Positions 25,041 to 37,238 of a DNA stretch of 64,000 nt are shown in pieces. The DNA is taken from the NCBI GenBank assembly GCA_000499405.2, contig HG738137.1:22986546-23050545 (forward strand), in the 5' to 3' direction. Made by a program: the position numbers and the translations under genes. The DNA is from Onchocerca volvulus. Lineage: Eukaryota; Nematoda; Chromadorea; Rhabditida; Onchocercidae. Numbering within the stretch: position 1 is the stretch's first letter; the number at the start of each line of letters is the position of its first letter. Below the pieces are notes generated by a model. The model was not told the DNA's origin. It ran no database searches and was given only the letters and a program-made list of their open reading frames with translations.

Positions 25041-27481
25041 TGATTGGAATTCAAGGAAATGATACTCATCGTTGAGAAAAACTTTTTTAGTTCAATATTT
25101 GCACACACACACACGCATTATTGTGTGTTAAAAATTTCGCAGATTTTTCGATAGAATAATCGAAAAAAGGAAGTAATTAGCTAAACTAATATTGAATGCT
25201 TAGAAACTAATGAGTGAAAAAGACTGAGGAAGTCAAAAATAAAAATGAAATTGCCTTTTATGGAAATAAAAAAGATTGGTACAAACATTCCGCATTGATT
25301 GACATGACAACCAAATTGCACCAAATATTAAATATTTTATTTGAATTCAGAATAAATGTGGGAAGTTTTAAAATCCATCTATAATTCTATTCTTCGTACA
25401 ATTTCGATATGACAAAGATATGAGACAGAAAAAAAGATGTCTCTTATCTACTACCTAATTAATTATTTAGTAATTAATCAAGTAATTGAGAATAAATGCA
25501 TTTTAAGCATTAGCTGCAGAAGTTTTCTCAACAAAAATACATTTCCATCAACCATTCTTACACATCATCTCTTTATATTCCTATGCTAATTTGATGCAAG
25601 CGAAGAATATATTGCATTTCTAAATCGATTCTTTGCATGTATTAAATCTCGTAGAGAAGTGCTGATGCACTTTTTTAATATAATTCAGAAATAAAATTGC
25701 AAAATTAAAGGTCAACGAATGTGGCAGCAATGATTGATTGGTAATTCAATAACTTGAATTTCTTAAAGTATTAAATTTCAAGAATTTGAAGTGGAGAATT
25801 TTACAAATCAAGAAGATCGGGGCAAATACAAGAAATGTGTCCTACTCTGAAAAAATTTGTGTTAATGATAAGTAAACTGGACGATTCAACTGTAAAATAG
25901 CTCTTATGAAATATTTCAGGAAAAGATGTAAAAAATTAAGTTTGAAAATCAAAATTTAGGAATTTTAAACCTCAAATCTGAATTTAAAAACGTGCCATTT
26001 AAAAACATAAATTCAAAACTTTAGCAAATAACTGAATTCAAAGTTGAAAGTGGAAACAGATGAAATTTTGGGGCTATTGTGTTTAATTTAGAAAATTAGT
26101 GGTATCAGCTCGACATATCAACCTTTTCAAAACAATCAATAAGTAGCTTCAAAGATAGTGATATTCGAAATTTCTTTCTATGCCAACTTGCCATACTAAT
26201 TACTTGACTAATTAAGATTCTTATAATCCTCAAGTCCCACTCAATACATCAAATTACTTCTTCAACGAGAATTTATTCTTTCTTACTTTATACCAGTCAC
26301 TACCATGCATAAATAGTTTGCAAGAAGTTCATCACCCTCAAGCGATAATCCACCCTTTTGTTATTCTTAGAACAATTATTTAGGTACAATACGACAACTC
26401 AAATCAATTAAATTGAATTTAGTATTAATCATTTCGGATAGAAAATTATAAATACTAAAAATTGCCAAATTTGCCACTTTTAAGCAAAAAGGATCTCAAT
26501 AAAAATTTATAATACAATAAAAAAAAAATAATAATTTTTAAAATCACTATTTTTTACTCTTTAAACATATTCTCCTGCCGTATCACGTCTTTTACGCCTC
26601 TTTCCTAATATTCATTAATTCATTTCCAATTTTTTCAAAACCATTCAGAATAAATTCGTTATTTATCAAATCATCTAGCACTGAAATATATTAGCATATA
26701 TATAATAAAGAGCAAAGAAAAAAGGAGAAATCGATTAATCCCATAAGACAGTAAAAAGAGAAAAAAGCGAAATTTTTTGATTAACATGACAAAATTTGAT
26801 TTCCAATGATTTGAATGCGTTCAAATGAAATTTAAATTGACGAAAAGGAGTACAGCTGTCGTGGCTTAAGCCATACATAGCCAAATTAATAGAGCTGAGA
26901 AATGTTTTTTGAAATCAATAAAGAAAAAATGAGAATCTAATAAAATGTGCACAAATACATGCTTATTTGCTCTTCAACAATGAAATTGTTCGTAAATTCG
27001 CTACTATTCATACGAACATCCCGTCAGGTTCTTCAATTTTGAGCAATTAAACTGATGATATTGATAAACCGGTTGTCAGGATTGAATGACAATTAGTTAA
27101 TTCAGGGAATCATATAGCATAATGAAAATGGAAAATATTCTCCACTATTTTCCATTTTTTTTTCTGTTTTTGCAAAAGTTGAAAATTACTTATCAACAAA
27201 AGGTAATATTTTAAAATACGTTTGATGGTCAGTTAACTACGATATTTATTACAGATGATGGATGATTCAAGTAACAAAAAATTGTACTTTCGAATCGATT
27301 TTTTTCTTTTAATATTTTACAGTACTCAAGCATTAAAGTTTGCTTACATTAAATTTTTATTGCATATGCAGTTTGATATGATCAGTCGGGAAGTTATCAA
27401 ATTATCAAGTCTTATTACAATTAGGAAGTTATCAAGTTCTAATTAAAAAGTCAAGTTATTGCGAAGTTATTAAAGAAAAAA

Positions 27482-27533
27482 AACTTATAGTGACTTTTTA
27501 ACTATGAACCCAATTAAAAAGTCACTATAAGTT
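27482..27533. repeat. Perfect 20-bp inverted repeat with 12-nt loop
   Basis: AACTTATAGTGACTTTTTAA at 27482-27501 is the exact reverse complement of 27514-27533. Transcripts of either strand would fold into a strong hairpin. No protein gene covers it. A perfect stem in otherwise drifting intergenic DNA suggests recent origin or constraint. Confidence 0.8.
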
Positions 27534-29361
27534 CAATTAAATTAACTCATTTAGCTGAACTCATAGCTGATATCTAATAAAAATATGGATTTCTTCTGTA
27601 ATCATATATGGAATAAGCAAAACCTTCTGTGAAAGAAACATAACGAAGAGCTATATGAGCATGATAATAAATTAATTATCACTCATTATTAATCATGATA
27701 ATAGAATAAATTAATCGTTTCTGATAATTGTCTTGGAAATGGAATAAATGCTTGACCTGTTTGAAGCGATTGTTCATTTTCAAATAATTATTAAAATTAT
27801 TCTAAAGGATTGGAAAATATTGTTAGAATTGGTGACAGATAAGAGAAGAAGCGAGAAAATTCCATTGAGTGGTTGAAACTGGTTTTCCTGGTTGATTGGT
27901 TGGTTGGGAAAATGAACGATGGGATAAGTGAAGATGAAAAGGAGAAGAAGAGAGGACCATGGAATTGTCACCATTCATCCATTGCCCACTGGGACATTCA
28001 TTTCAGGATTAATAATTTACTTTTTCTTTGTTAAATTCAAAAAGATATTTCATCGTTTGACATTGTATCAATGAGAGAAATGATGCTAATAATTATGCAA
28101 CTTTTCCAGCTGGCTTTTAGAACCATTTTAAATTCGTGACTGAACGATTAATCATTATCAATTCATTCTATTATCGTCATTAATAATGAATGATAATCAA
28201 TTATTATCATTAGTTCTGATAATGAGCATCATTATTCCTCTCCCTCATCATCATTTATCATCATTTATATCTACCATTATTTATTATCAATTAACTGCTG
28301 ACGAATAATTAGTAACATTTAAAGAAAAACTAATTAGCAAAAGCTTGAAATGCATTATCAAGAAGGAAATACCATTTATGATTCAGTTTTTTTTTTGCAT
28401 TATGTTTGTCATCATATTCCATTTCATTATCATCATATACATCAACAAATGATAAATAAATAGTTGATAAGATCGGAGATCGAAATCATATAAAAACAAA
28501 AAACCCAACTGAGATTCTCTCGGTACCAAAATCACAAAAAATAATATAGTTGCTAATTAATACAAACACATGCAATAGCAATAATATAATGGAAATTGAA
28601 ATTATATGTTATTTTGTTCTTTAAATATTTGAAGACTTAATTAATAAGATCAAAGATTGGAGTCAAACCATTCATTGAGAATAAGGTGAAATAAAACAAT
28701 TTCTTCCAAATCTTTTTCTCTTGTTGAAGTTCAAATTTGATTTCCATAAAGTTTAGATAAACTAGTTACATAAACTTTTATTCCTAATTTCATTTCACTT
28801 CACTTTTTTCATTAAAAGAAATTTCGTAATTGAACTTGAGTAATTCTGTTGTCGTAATCTGCAAGCAGTGTCTTCATGAATCGTCTAAGGACATCAGAAC
28901 TTGAAGGTATCAGAATCTAAGGGCATCAGAATCTGAAGAACTCAAAATTTCAAGCGTTTTCTATGTGTCTTCTAGATTTTTCACGTTATTACGCTGTAAA
29001 GTAGAGTCTGTGTCACGAAATCGTTCCCTGCATTCTGTATTTGTGACGAGTTCCATTTGGGGTCAGAGTTCATGCTAGCCGTTAATTTCTTGTAAAAATC
29101 ATTAATTCTTAAGAGATGAAACTTTAGCGTCGTTATAAGTACAGTTGTAATTATAAACTTATGATGCTTATGATTCTTGTCAAGAATGAGTGATGGATAA
29201 GTGACGCAAATAGTTGTATAATCATATCATTTCTAACTTAAATTGTTTTTTCAAGAACCAACTGAAGGCAATGATCGACGCTTTGAAATCTCAATATACA
29301 TTAATTTGTTTCTGAGTTAAGCATTTTATGTTTCATTTATGGTTAACTTTAATTCCAGATA

Positions 29362-32300
29362 ATGGTACGATCGAAGTTTTGTTGCATTTGTTCGAGACTT
29401 CTGCGGAAAGGATCTTATTCCCAGTTTAGGTAATCTTCAAAGATTTATGTTAATGGATATCAATAGATGTAAAGAATTCATGTAGTTCTATTACGATTAC
29501 CATTAGGTAAGATCAGTGGATAACTTATAATGAAAGATAAGGCCAATGTTTAAGGGATTTTTTTATCAGAAATAGTATGGGAGACTTTGCACAGTCATTT
29601 GCTGTACATGCTGAATAATTGTAAAAGCTTAAGTGCAAATTGTGTACAACCTTCAGAACTATTTTTATTATTTTCGAACATCTTTTTTGTTCTTTGTGGT
29701 AAAGTAACATTTATGATAAAGACATTTAAATTATATGATTTAATTTAAATTTATCAGTTGTCATAAATGCACAGTTTTAGTCTTTCTCTGTTGAGTGCGT
29801 TCTAGACGATCTGCTACCTTTTCTGATTATTAAATCAGTTTCAAATCATCGCAAATCATTTCTCCAAATTATAAAATAAATAGTGTATTAGTCATTGCAG
29901 GAACTTCTCTTCGAAAGAAAAAAAAGGATCAGCAGTTTCTCATTATGCTACGGCTTCTCCATTTTTAGAAAAATCCAATGTATGATTTTCATTTTTTTTT
30001 TTTTGCAAAACTCAGTTAGCTATTAGTCATTTAAGCAATTTATTGAAGCTTTAAAATGAGAAAGGAGTTGTGAAATGAAAGGATTTTGATGTGCCTTTTA
30101 AATTTTTCATAGAAGATGAGTTTTTTAGCTGTCATATTTCTTTTCCAGAATTTTGTTGATATCAATAATTTGTCATTACGAGAACCGGTGCCTGGACTTT
30201 CAGAAGCAAAATATTTGAAACAAACTGATGTTAAACCGTTTAACACAAAGTTAACAGTATTAGAAAATGGACTTAAAGTAGCCACTGAACCGCATTATGG
30301 AATGTATTGTACTGTTGGAGGTTTGTCCAGTTTTTTTTTTTTTTTTTTTTTTTTTTACAGAGAAGCGTAATCTCATCATTTTAGTTGAAATGAGCATTCA
30401 CCCATATTGTATTTTCTGATGATTATATCTTTGCGAGTATAGCATTGATCAAGCCATCTTATTATACACTTTCACTCTTTTTTTCTAAAGTTTCTTTTCA
30501 GCCATTGGATTTCAAAATTTTTCGATTTATTTTTTAACTGAATTTTAATGATGTATTATTTCGAATTTTTTAAAGCGAATTTACAGTTGCCATAGATGCT
30601 GGTTCACGTTATGAAGTTGGCTATCCCTTTGGTACTTCTCATTTCATCGAAAAACTCGCCTTTAGTGTAAATATTTATTCACTTAAAATTCGATTTGTTT
30701 CTTGCCATGAAATTTAGCAAAACATTCTGTTTTATCAATTTTTTTCGTAAATTCTTTGATTCCTTCTTCTCCTCGTCCAATGTTCCTCTCAATTCCTCTT
30801 CTAATTTTTCATGAAAAATTATATTTGTTTTGTGAATATCTGATTGTAGTGCGAATAAATTCCAGAGATACTTTTTATGGAACATTAATTATCATATGTT
30901 CAGAATAAATAAATTATGGGATTGGAAAGATTTTGTTTCAGGGTACACCATCTTATCCAAGTAAGGAAGATTTGTTCCGTTTATTAGAACGACGTGGTGC
31001 TTTAATTGATTGTCAGTCAACGAAAGATACATTTATCTATGCATCTTCATGTCAAATCGATGGTTTCCCAGATATAATCAAATTGATTGCTGATTCTGTG
31101 CAAAGGCCGATTATTAACTCTAATGATGCAAGTTTTTAATATTATATATAGGCTGTTGAAGCAAATAATTTTTAAGACTGTATGCATTCGCAAGAGAAAC
31201 CATATAGAAGTCGAATGAAATGATAAAATTTTACAGATAGAAGATGCTCGATTAATTATTGATTTCGAAAATAAAGATATGAATTCGAAACCAGAATGCG
31301 AGCCTTTACTTACCGACTGGATACATGCTGTAATCTTTTTATATATTGGTGAATTAATATCAGTCTGAATCGGTTTAAGCTCAACTGTAATTCTATATTA
31401 TAAGATTTGGATTATTAAGCTTTTTTTTTTCTTGCAGGCGGCTTATAACAGCAATACTTTGGGTTTCACCAAATATTGTCCTGAAGAAAACATAACGAAC
31501 ATAACTCAAGAGCATATTTATACATTCATGAAGCAGTATTATAAACCAAACCGCATAGTAGTTGCAGGTAAATATTTCATTGTTTGGACATGCCATATTT
31601 TCTTGTTACCGAGTCTTTTTTCTCGCTGATGTTGAAGATACTATGGTAAGCGCCTTATCGTAATTGAATACCTGATCAACTGACCCATTATAATATAAAG
31701 ACACAATTTTAGAGCGCTGAAGCTTTATAAAAATTTTTCTTCCCTATCTCGAATAGTAAAATTTTTAAATACTTTTTTCATTTTTAAAATTCAACATTTA
31801 CGCAAAATATAACCACTAAATCTTTGTGATGGCTTAATGGATACACCCATTATATATGTCTTTAAAATTTGCAGGTATTGGTGTTGATCATGATGCTTTA
31901 GTTTCTTTATCCAGAGAACTTTTCAATGATTCGAAAACAGCTTGGACGGAAGATCCGTCACTACTTCTTGAAAAAATACCTCCAGTAGATGATTCGCTTG
32001 CACAATACACGGGTGGAGAAAAACTTGTAAGTTTATTTCTAAATACGTACGCCAATTTTAGTTTTGCGACATAGTTCATGCTACCGTAGTGTATTATTGA
32101 ACATTATCTAAGAATTCCAATAATTAATATTTAAAGACACAAATTCAAAGCGAAAAAGTTCTCATGTTCCAGGTTGCAAAAGATCTTAGTTGTATGGCTC
32201 TTGGTCCAACTCCGTATCCTAATCTTGCTCACTTCGTTCTTGGTTTCGAAAGCTGTGGATATCTTGATGATGATTTTGTAGCTTTCTGCGTTCTGCAATC

Positions 32301-33257
32301 ATTAATGGGAGGAGGAGGTAGTTTTAGTGCTGGTGGACCGGGTAAAGGAATGTATACGAGGTTATACGTTGACGTTTTAAACAAGTAAGAGTTGATTTCA
32401 CAGTGATTTTTATGTTTTTTATTTATTTTGCTTTTCTAAATCTTTTTTTTTTTTTTTTTAAATATTAATGCAACTGCTGAATGCTGGATTTCAGACATCA
32501 CTGGATGTATAATGCAACAGCTTATAACCATGCTTACAAGGAATCAGGGATTTTCAATATTCAAGCATCTAGCGATCCATCACGGGTTCAATTTCTGGCG
32601 TAGTTTATTGTTTTTCTTTGTCTAATATGCGCATTTTCAATTCGTCCTTTTCAAATCAATTTTTAGATTGACGAAACAGTCAGAGTGATATTGGAACAAT
32701 TTTTGCGATTGCCTGAAGGAGCAGAAAAAGAAGATTTGTCTCGTGCTAAAACCCAGCTGAAAAGTCAGCTGATGATGAATTTAGAAGTGCGACCTGTTAT
32801 GTTTGAAGATTTGGCTCGGCAAATTCTGGGACATGGTTACCGACGAAAACCGAGTGAATATATTGAAAAAATCGGTAGTTGATGTTTATGTTATCTAACT
32901 TTTAAAATCCTATAAAAGTATCGATTATATTCATTGATATAATTATAGGTCGATTTCTCGGTGTAGAAACGCTGGAACGTTAATTTTTATATCTAACGAA
33001 AAACAGTATTGTTAATGTGAGAAGTATAAGTTAATGTTGTATTCTAAACTCATCGACATGTCCCTAATAATATTCATTTATCAGATTTGATAACAAATAA
33101 GGATATCAAGAGGATAGCGGAACGTATGCTGTCGAAGCGTCCTTCGGTTGTTGGTTACGGTGATATCAAGAGTATTCCACATTATGAAATAATTGACAAA
33201 TGTGTGGCAAAAAGACAGCTTGGAGATCTCAATTCAAAGGGATTTTTCCGCTTCTGA
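29362..33257 (+). CDS. mppa-1: Mitochondrial processing peptidase, alpha subunit
   Basis: Non-catalytic partner of the MPP heterodimer that recognises presequences and passes them to the beta subunit for cleavage in the mitochondrial matrix. Exons: 29362-29429, 29901-29979, 30149-30320, 30587-30666 (start +/-1), 30942-31131, 31241-31329, 31438-31567, 31875-32026, 32173-32384, 32495-32585, 32667-32874, 33085-33257; about 547 residues. Exon 1 encodes a basic presequence (MVRSKFCCICSRLLRKGSYS), continuing RNFSS across the intron. The inactive zinc motif reads SHFIEKLAF, where beta has HxxEH. The alpha-specific glycine loop GGGGSFSAGGPGKGMYTRLY is intact, confirming alpha, not beta. An acceptor-like aattccag lies 3 nt before the ATG, suggesting trans-splicing. 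The exon 5/6 join requires the acceptor cagatag, 4 bases beyond a better-looking one that breaks the frame. A decayed copy of the last two exons is at 61.0-61.5 kb. Confidence 0.95.
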
Positions 33258-35293
33258 AATATTGTGTTATTACTTAAGTTATTTCAAAACGTATTAGTAT
33301 AGATAATAGATATGATGAAATTCTGATTTGTTCTGTTTAGAATTTTGTTTGTCCCATAATTTCATCCATTTTTCTAAAATCTTATTTACTGTTTTCTTTA
33401 TACAGAGGTTTCTTCTACCTTTCTTTTTTTGTTGTAATTCTCTTTTTTTATGTGTGAAGTTGTTTTGGGTTCAGTGTTCTAGAATTATTGCCACTATGTG
33501 ATTGTTGTTTTCGGACGGATTTTGAGCTAGCTGATGAAGTATTTTCAATCGATTAAACGAAAGGAGGGGAATTGCAGGAACAATGTCATTATTATTATAA
33601 ATGGAAAGAAATAAAAAATTTTATAAAATAAATCATTGTCATTGTTTTTACGTGTTTATTAGCAGACTATTTATTCAAATGAGATGAGAAATAGATCTAA
33701 ATGAACAAACGATGAATGATTGAAATGAAATTATTATTGTCATATATTGATGCTCGCCCATTTTTTCAATAACGAAATATAGTTTTAAAGTAGATATGCT
33801 CGCTGAATTTTTTGTGGTCCTTTGTTTTCAATACAATTTGAAGATCATAGTTGTGTCACTATCGTTGAACAGATTATGTATGAGTGTCATCGGACAGAGT
33901 CAGTATTCTAGTCACTCGGTAAGTGATTTTTTCTATGAATCGCTGAATGATGCGTGCAAATAATTATTCCCGAAATTATAGCTAAGTTTTTGAAAAGTTA
34001 GTTTTTAGATCAGTTGAAAATAGCTGTGCAATGTACAGTCAGTTTGGATTAAAGTAATTTTTCCTGTTTAGTGGCAGTTTCTTCTTAGCAAGATGCACTA
34101 ATGGAGAAGATTCAAGAAATTCTTTCGATTTCGAAATTGTCATAAAATCTACACTTTCTAATGTGGCCGTTCGATTCGATTATATGTAAGGTTTTAATGA
34201 AGGCGAAACAAACATCAAATGTCTGCATTCCTAATTTTAGCATCCAAAGTAGAAACATGAGTTGCTCTCTTTCCATCATCGATTAATTGGCCATAAAAAT
34301 GCTTATTGAGTCGCAAAAAAATCTATCTGTCTCGCATATCAGGTAGTGATGTGGCTTGTTTTAGAGTAATTGATAGTGAAAAAGAGGCTCATAGAAAGTG
34401 CAGGCGTTCTAGGAAATCGGGTACTGAATTTCTAAGTATATTTCGATCTTTATCCACTGATTTCATTCCATCCTATGACATCATTTGTTTGAAAACATGA
34501 AAATACGAAAAGGATATCTGATTTTTGAAACTTTTACGATTTTTCTTAGTTCATTCATCTGTTTAAGATTTAATTTATTCAAAAAATAATCAAGTGAAGA
34601 TAAATACATTTCCTTGTAATTTGCATATGTTTCATTCTGAATGTAGTGAAATACTGGTCGTTGAGTATTGTTAAGAGTCCGTAAATATGAATATCTGCTT
34701 TTCGTTAAAATAGAAATCATTCCATTCATTCCAGAGATGTATTTGTTTTTTTTTTTTCCTCTCATATTAAAATCGAATTATTTGATATTATTATTTGACT
34801 TCAGTTGGTCTGGAATTTCATTCTCAAAATTTAATAGAACAGTTGCATAGAGTGAAGAATTAAGATGTAAATCAAACTTCTTATTCATTTTGTCTGGTCA
34901 TTTGTTTCTCACAAAATTGAAATGAGAATCTGTCTTGTTCAGCTACTACTGATCAAGATGTGGATATTCTACTAAATAATTTCTTCGCAATTTTTATTAG
35001 CTTATAATTGATTAGGAGTGTTTGATTATAATGAAAAGTGAAATTTCATAAATTTTAATCTTTTTTTTAGCAGTCATCATTTTTATCGACATTACTGGTT
35101 AGATTAGAGTAAGTAATCCTTATATTTAATTTTGATTCAATGCTGTTATTTTTATGCTTTCGTTCGCCGGCTTAAATGATCTCAGAAAAATTATATGTGT
35201 TTCATTTAAGAAATTACATTACCAATTGTAAATCATTGTGATCTTGATCGGGTTATTCGTTATTATTCAGCTTTTTGATTTATTGATTTGCAG
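33258..35293. other. Spacer between MPP alpha and SelS-glutaredoxin gene
   Basis: Contains the MPP alpha 3' UTR and the unresolved 5' part of the SelS-like gene. A block around 35070-35098 (gcagtcatcatttttatcga) is also kept in the inverted copy near 58690 and may be its first coding exon or part of it. A candidate start with a good donor lies at 33880-33918 (ATGAGTGTCATCGGACAG... gtaagt), but its phase does not fit the next sure exon directly. An interspersed repeat lies at 34020-34460. Confidence 0.5.
34020..34460 (+). repeat. Local repeat shared with 59.4-59.6 kb and 60.0-60.3 kb
   Basis: The segment around 34050-34155, with landmarks aaagtaatttttc, gtttagtgg, gcact and ctttcgatttcgaaa, recurs inverted at about 59420-59570 (in place within the inverted duplication) and again in direct orientation at about 60020-60320. 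The third copy also covers the later ccgttcgattcgatta and gcgttctaggaaatcg landmarks, with an internal deletion. No coding potential is evident. Confidence 0.65.
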
Positions 35294-37238
35294 ATATTCT
35301 TGAGGAATACGGTTGGTTGATATTGGGAACTCTTATAGTGTTCTACTTCATATATAAAAGATTCATCTCATCATTTGTTCAGGATATTCAACAGAGAAAG
35401 GAAATAGAAAGAAGGAAAAAATTCGGTATGATGCATGCATTTTATTAATTTTCAATAAGCAAACTATATTCATTTCCTAGAAATTATAATTTTTAAGTCG
35501 AAACATAAAAAATATCAGCAGGACATCATAAAATATCTTGCCAAAACTTGTAAGAACAAAATCATAAAGATTACTTTTTAGCCCATTAGTACTTATAATA
35601 GTGCATGCTATTATTGATAACAAGAGACACAAGAAAATTCTATTACTTCTCTTCAGATGTATTTAACTTGTACTTTTAAGAATTTAAGATCTCCATTCCC
35701 TTCTATTAATATCGTAATTTCGCATTAAGTCATACGTTTTCAATATCCTTTATATTTTCTCTTTCATTGTTATAAAGCAATCATCTTAGGAAACGTTCAA
35801 ATTTTGTTGAGGAGACATGACATTTTCTATTAGGTTATTAGATCTTCGCTTATAAAAGCATATTACATCTTCAAAAAATATTGCAGATACTGAAATACAA
35901 GAAGCATACAACGATCGTATACGAATAGCCCGTGAACGAGCTCAACAGGAATTGGACAACAAAGTAGTCGAGGCAAATAAGCGTTCGAAAATAAAGAAGC
36001 AGGACATCATGGAAAAAGTAGACGATTCTAACGAAATTTGTGTCCCTTAATTTCTTTTGTTGTGCTAATTTTATCAGATTTTAAAATTTTCATATCAGAA
36101 ATAATAACATTCAGTTCATTGTTAGCTATCCATATTGATTTATAAGCCATTTTAGGCATCATCAGGAACATCAGAAGTTAGCACGGACACGGATGCATAT
36201 GCTTTTGTTACCCAGCTGGTAAATTCAGCTCCGGTTGTTGTTTTCAGCAAAACGTACTGTCCTTATTGCAAGTATGTTTCGATTATTTGAAACTATTTTA
36301 ATGACGAAGTTAGGGTCGTGATGATTGTTGTCCGGTCTGATTTTCTAAAATTCAATTATATATTACATCATATCAGATGTTGTTACGATAAAACTAAATA
36401 TCGAAACAAGGCAACAGATATATTCGTTAGTTTAAGCAAATCGAGAAGATACTGCTATTAATGAAGAATATATATTTAAAACTATTAACAGACTAAGTAA
36501 TGAACAGAACAATTTGTCGGCTGTATTGTATCTTTTTGCCTCGATATTGATTTATAGTCATTCTGGCCTGCAATTTCGTTTTCAGCAAAAAGTTCGCTGA
36601 ATGGCGGAGAGATGTTTATAATAGATAAACAGACAATATGTTTATATACATGCATATTTTCCTCATATTTTTAAAAAAATACGCATTCCTATTCTGAAAA
36701 AGAATATTTCAGGAAGGCAAAGCAAGCACTAAGCACATTTCGAATGAGCAATGATTTATATAAAATCATTGAATTGAATGAAAGAGAGGATTGCGATAAA
36801 ATTCAAGTGAGTTTTAAAAATCTTTTTTACATTTTCGGAAAGTATTTTAGTTCATACCTGACTTAGTAAATGGTCTTATAGTAATGCATATCAACTATTT
36901 TATAGTATGTTGCTGATAACAATATTTTATATTATGTTGCTGATAACAGTATTTGATATTATGTTGCTGATAACAGTTTTTCGATAATTTATCCTTATTT
37001 GTCTCACTTTGAAGATATATATCTGAATGATTTGTATAAAACTGTTAGTTAACAGATTCGCTCACTTATATTTCTTATTATTTGATTTTTGCAGGATGCA
37101 TTACTACAGATAACAGGAGCTAGATCAGTCCCACGTGTTTTTATTGGTGGGAAATGTATTGGAGGTTGTGATGACACGATGAGTGCACAGAGAGATGGAC
37201 GTCTTGACAAATTGTTGAAAGAAGCCGGTGCGATTTGA
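35294..37238 (+). CDS. SelS/VIMP-like membrane protein fused to a CPYC glutaredoxin (5' end unresolved)
   Basis: Five sure exons join in phase: 35294-35425, 35887-36017, 36156-36271, 36713-36806 and 37095-37238; at least 204 residues plus missing N-terminal exon(s). The first encodes LEEYGW, a membrane segment (LILGTLIVFYFIYKRF) and a charged helix; the second continues the coiled coil (RIRIARERAQQELDNKVVEA). This order and spacing match selenoprotein S, an ER single-pass protein of the retrotranslocation machinery. The last three exons form a complete dithiol glutaredoxin: VVVFSKTYCPYCKKAK, the cis-Pro loop RSVPRVFIGG, and GGCDD for glutathione. Splicing at 36017/36156 makes the fusion; reading through the donor instead ends at TAA 36048-36050 after EICVP, giving a glutaredoxin-free form. 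Membrane-bound thiol-disulfide exchange on the cytosolic side of the ER is inferred. Two overlapping genes remain an alternative. Confidence 0.8.
36903..36979 (+). repeat. Intronic tandem repeat, three units of about 29 bp
   Basis: The motif atgttgctgataacagtattt recurs three times in the last intron of the SelS-glutaredoxin gene. The inverted copy near 56911-56955 has only one unit, so the expansion arose in this copy after duplication or was lost in the other. Confidence 0.75.

Larger units (their letters stand above)
21981..29361. other. Long gene-poor region
   Basis: More than 7 kb without a convincing gene. It holds a non-autonomous Helitron (23527-23764), a 40-nt poly-T (24773-24812), a short tandem repeat (24954-25040) and a perfect hairpin (27482-27533). 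Remaining open frames are short and AT-driven; the longest, 22528-22884, is listed separately. Because the flanking genes diverge (calponin-repeat minus, MPP alpha plus), it should contain both promoters. Confidence 0.5.
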
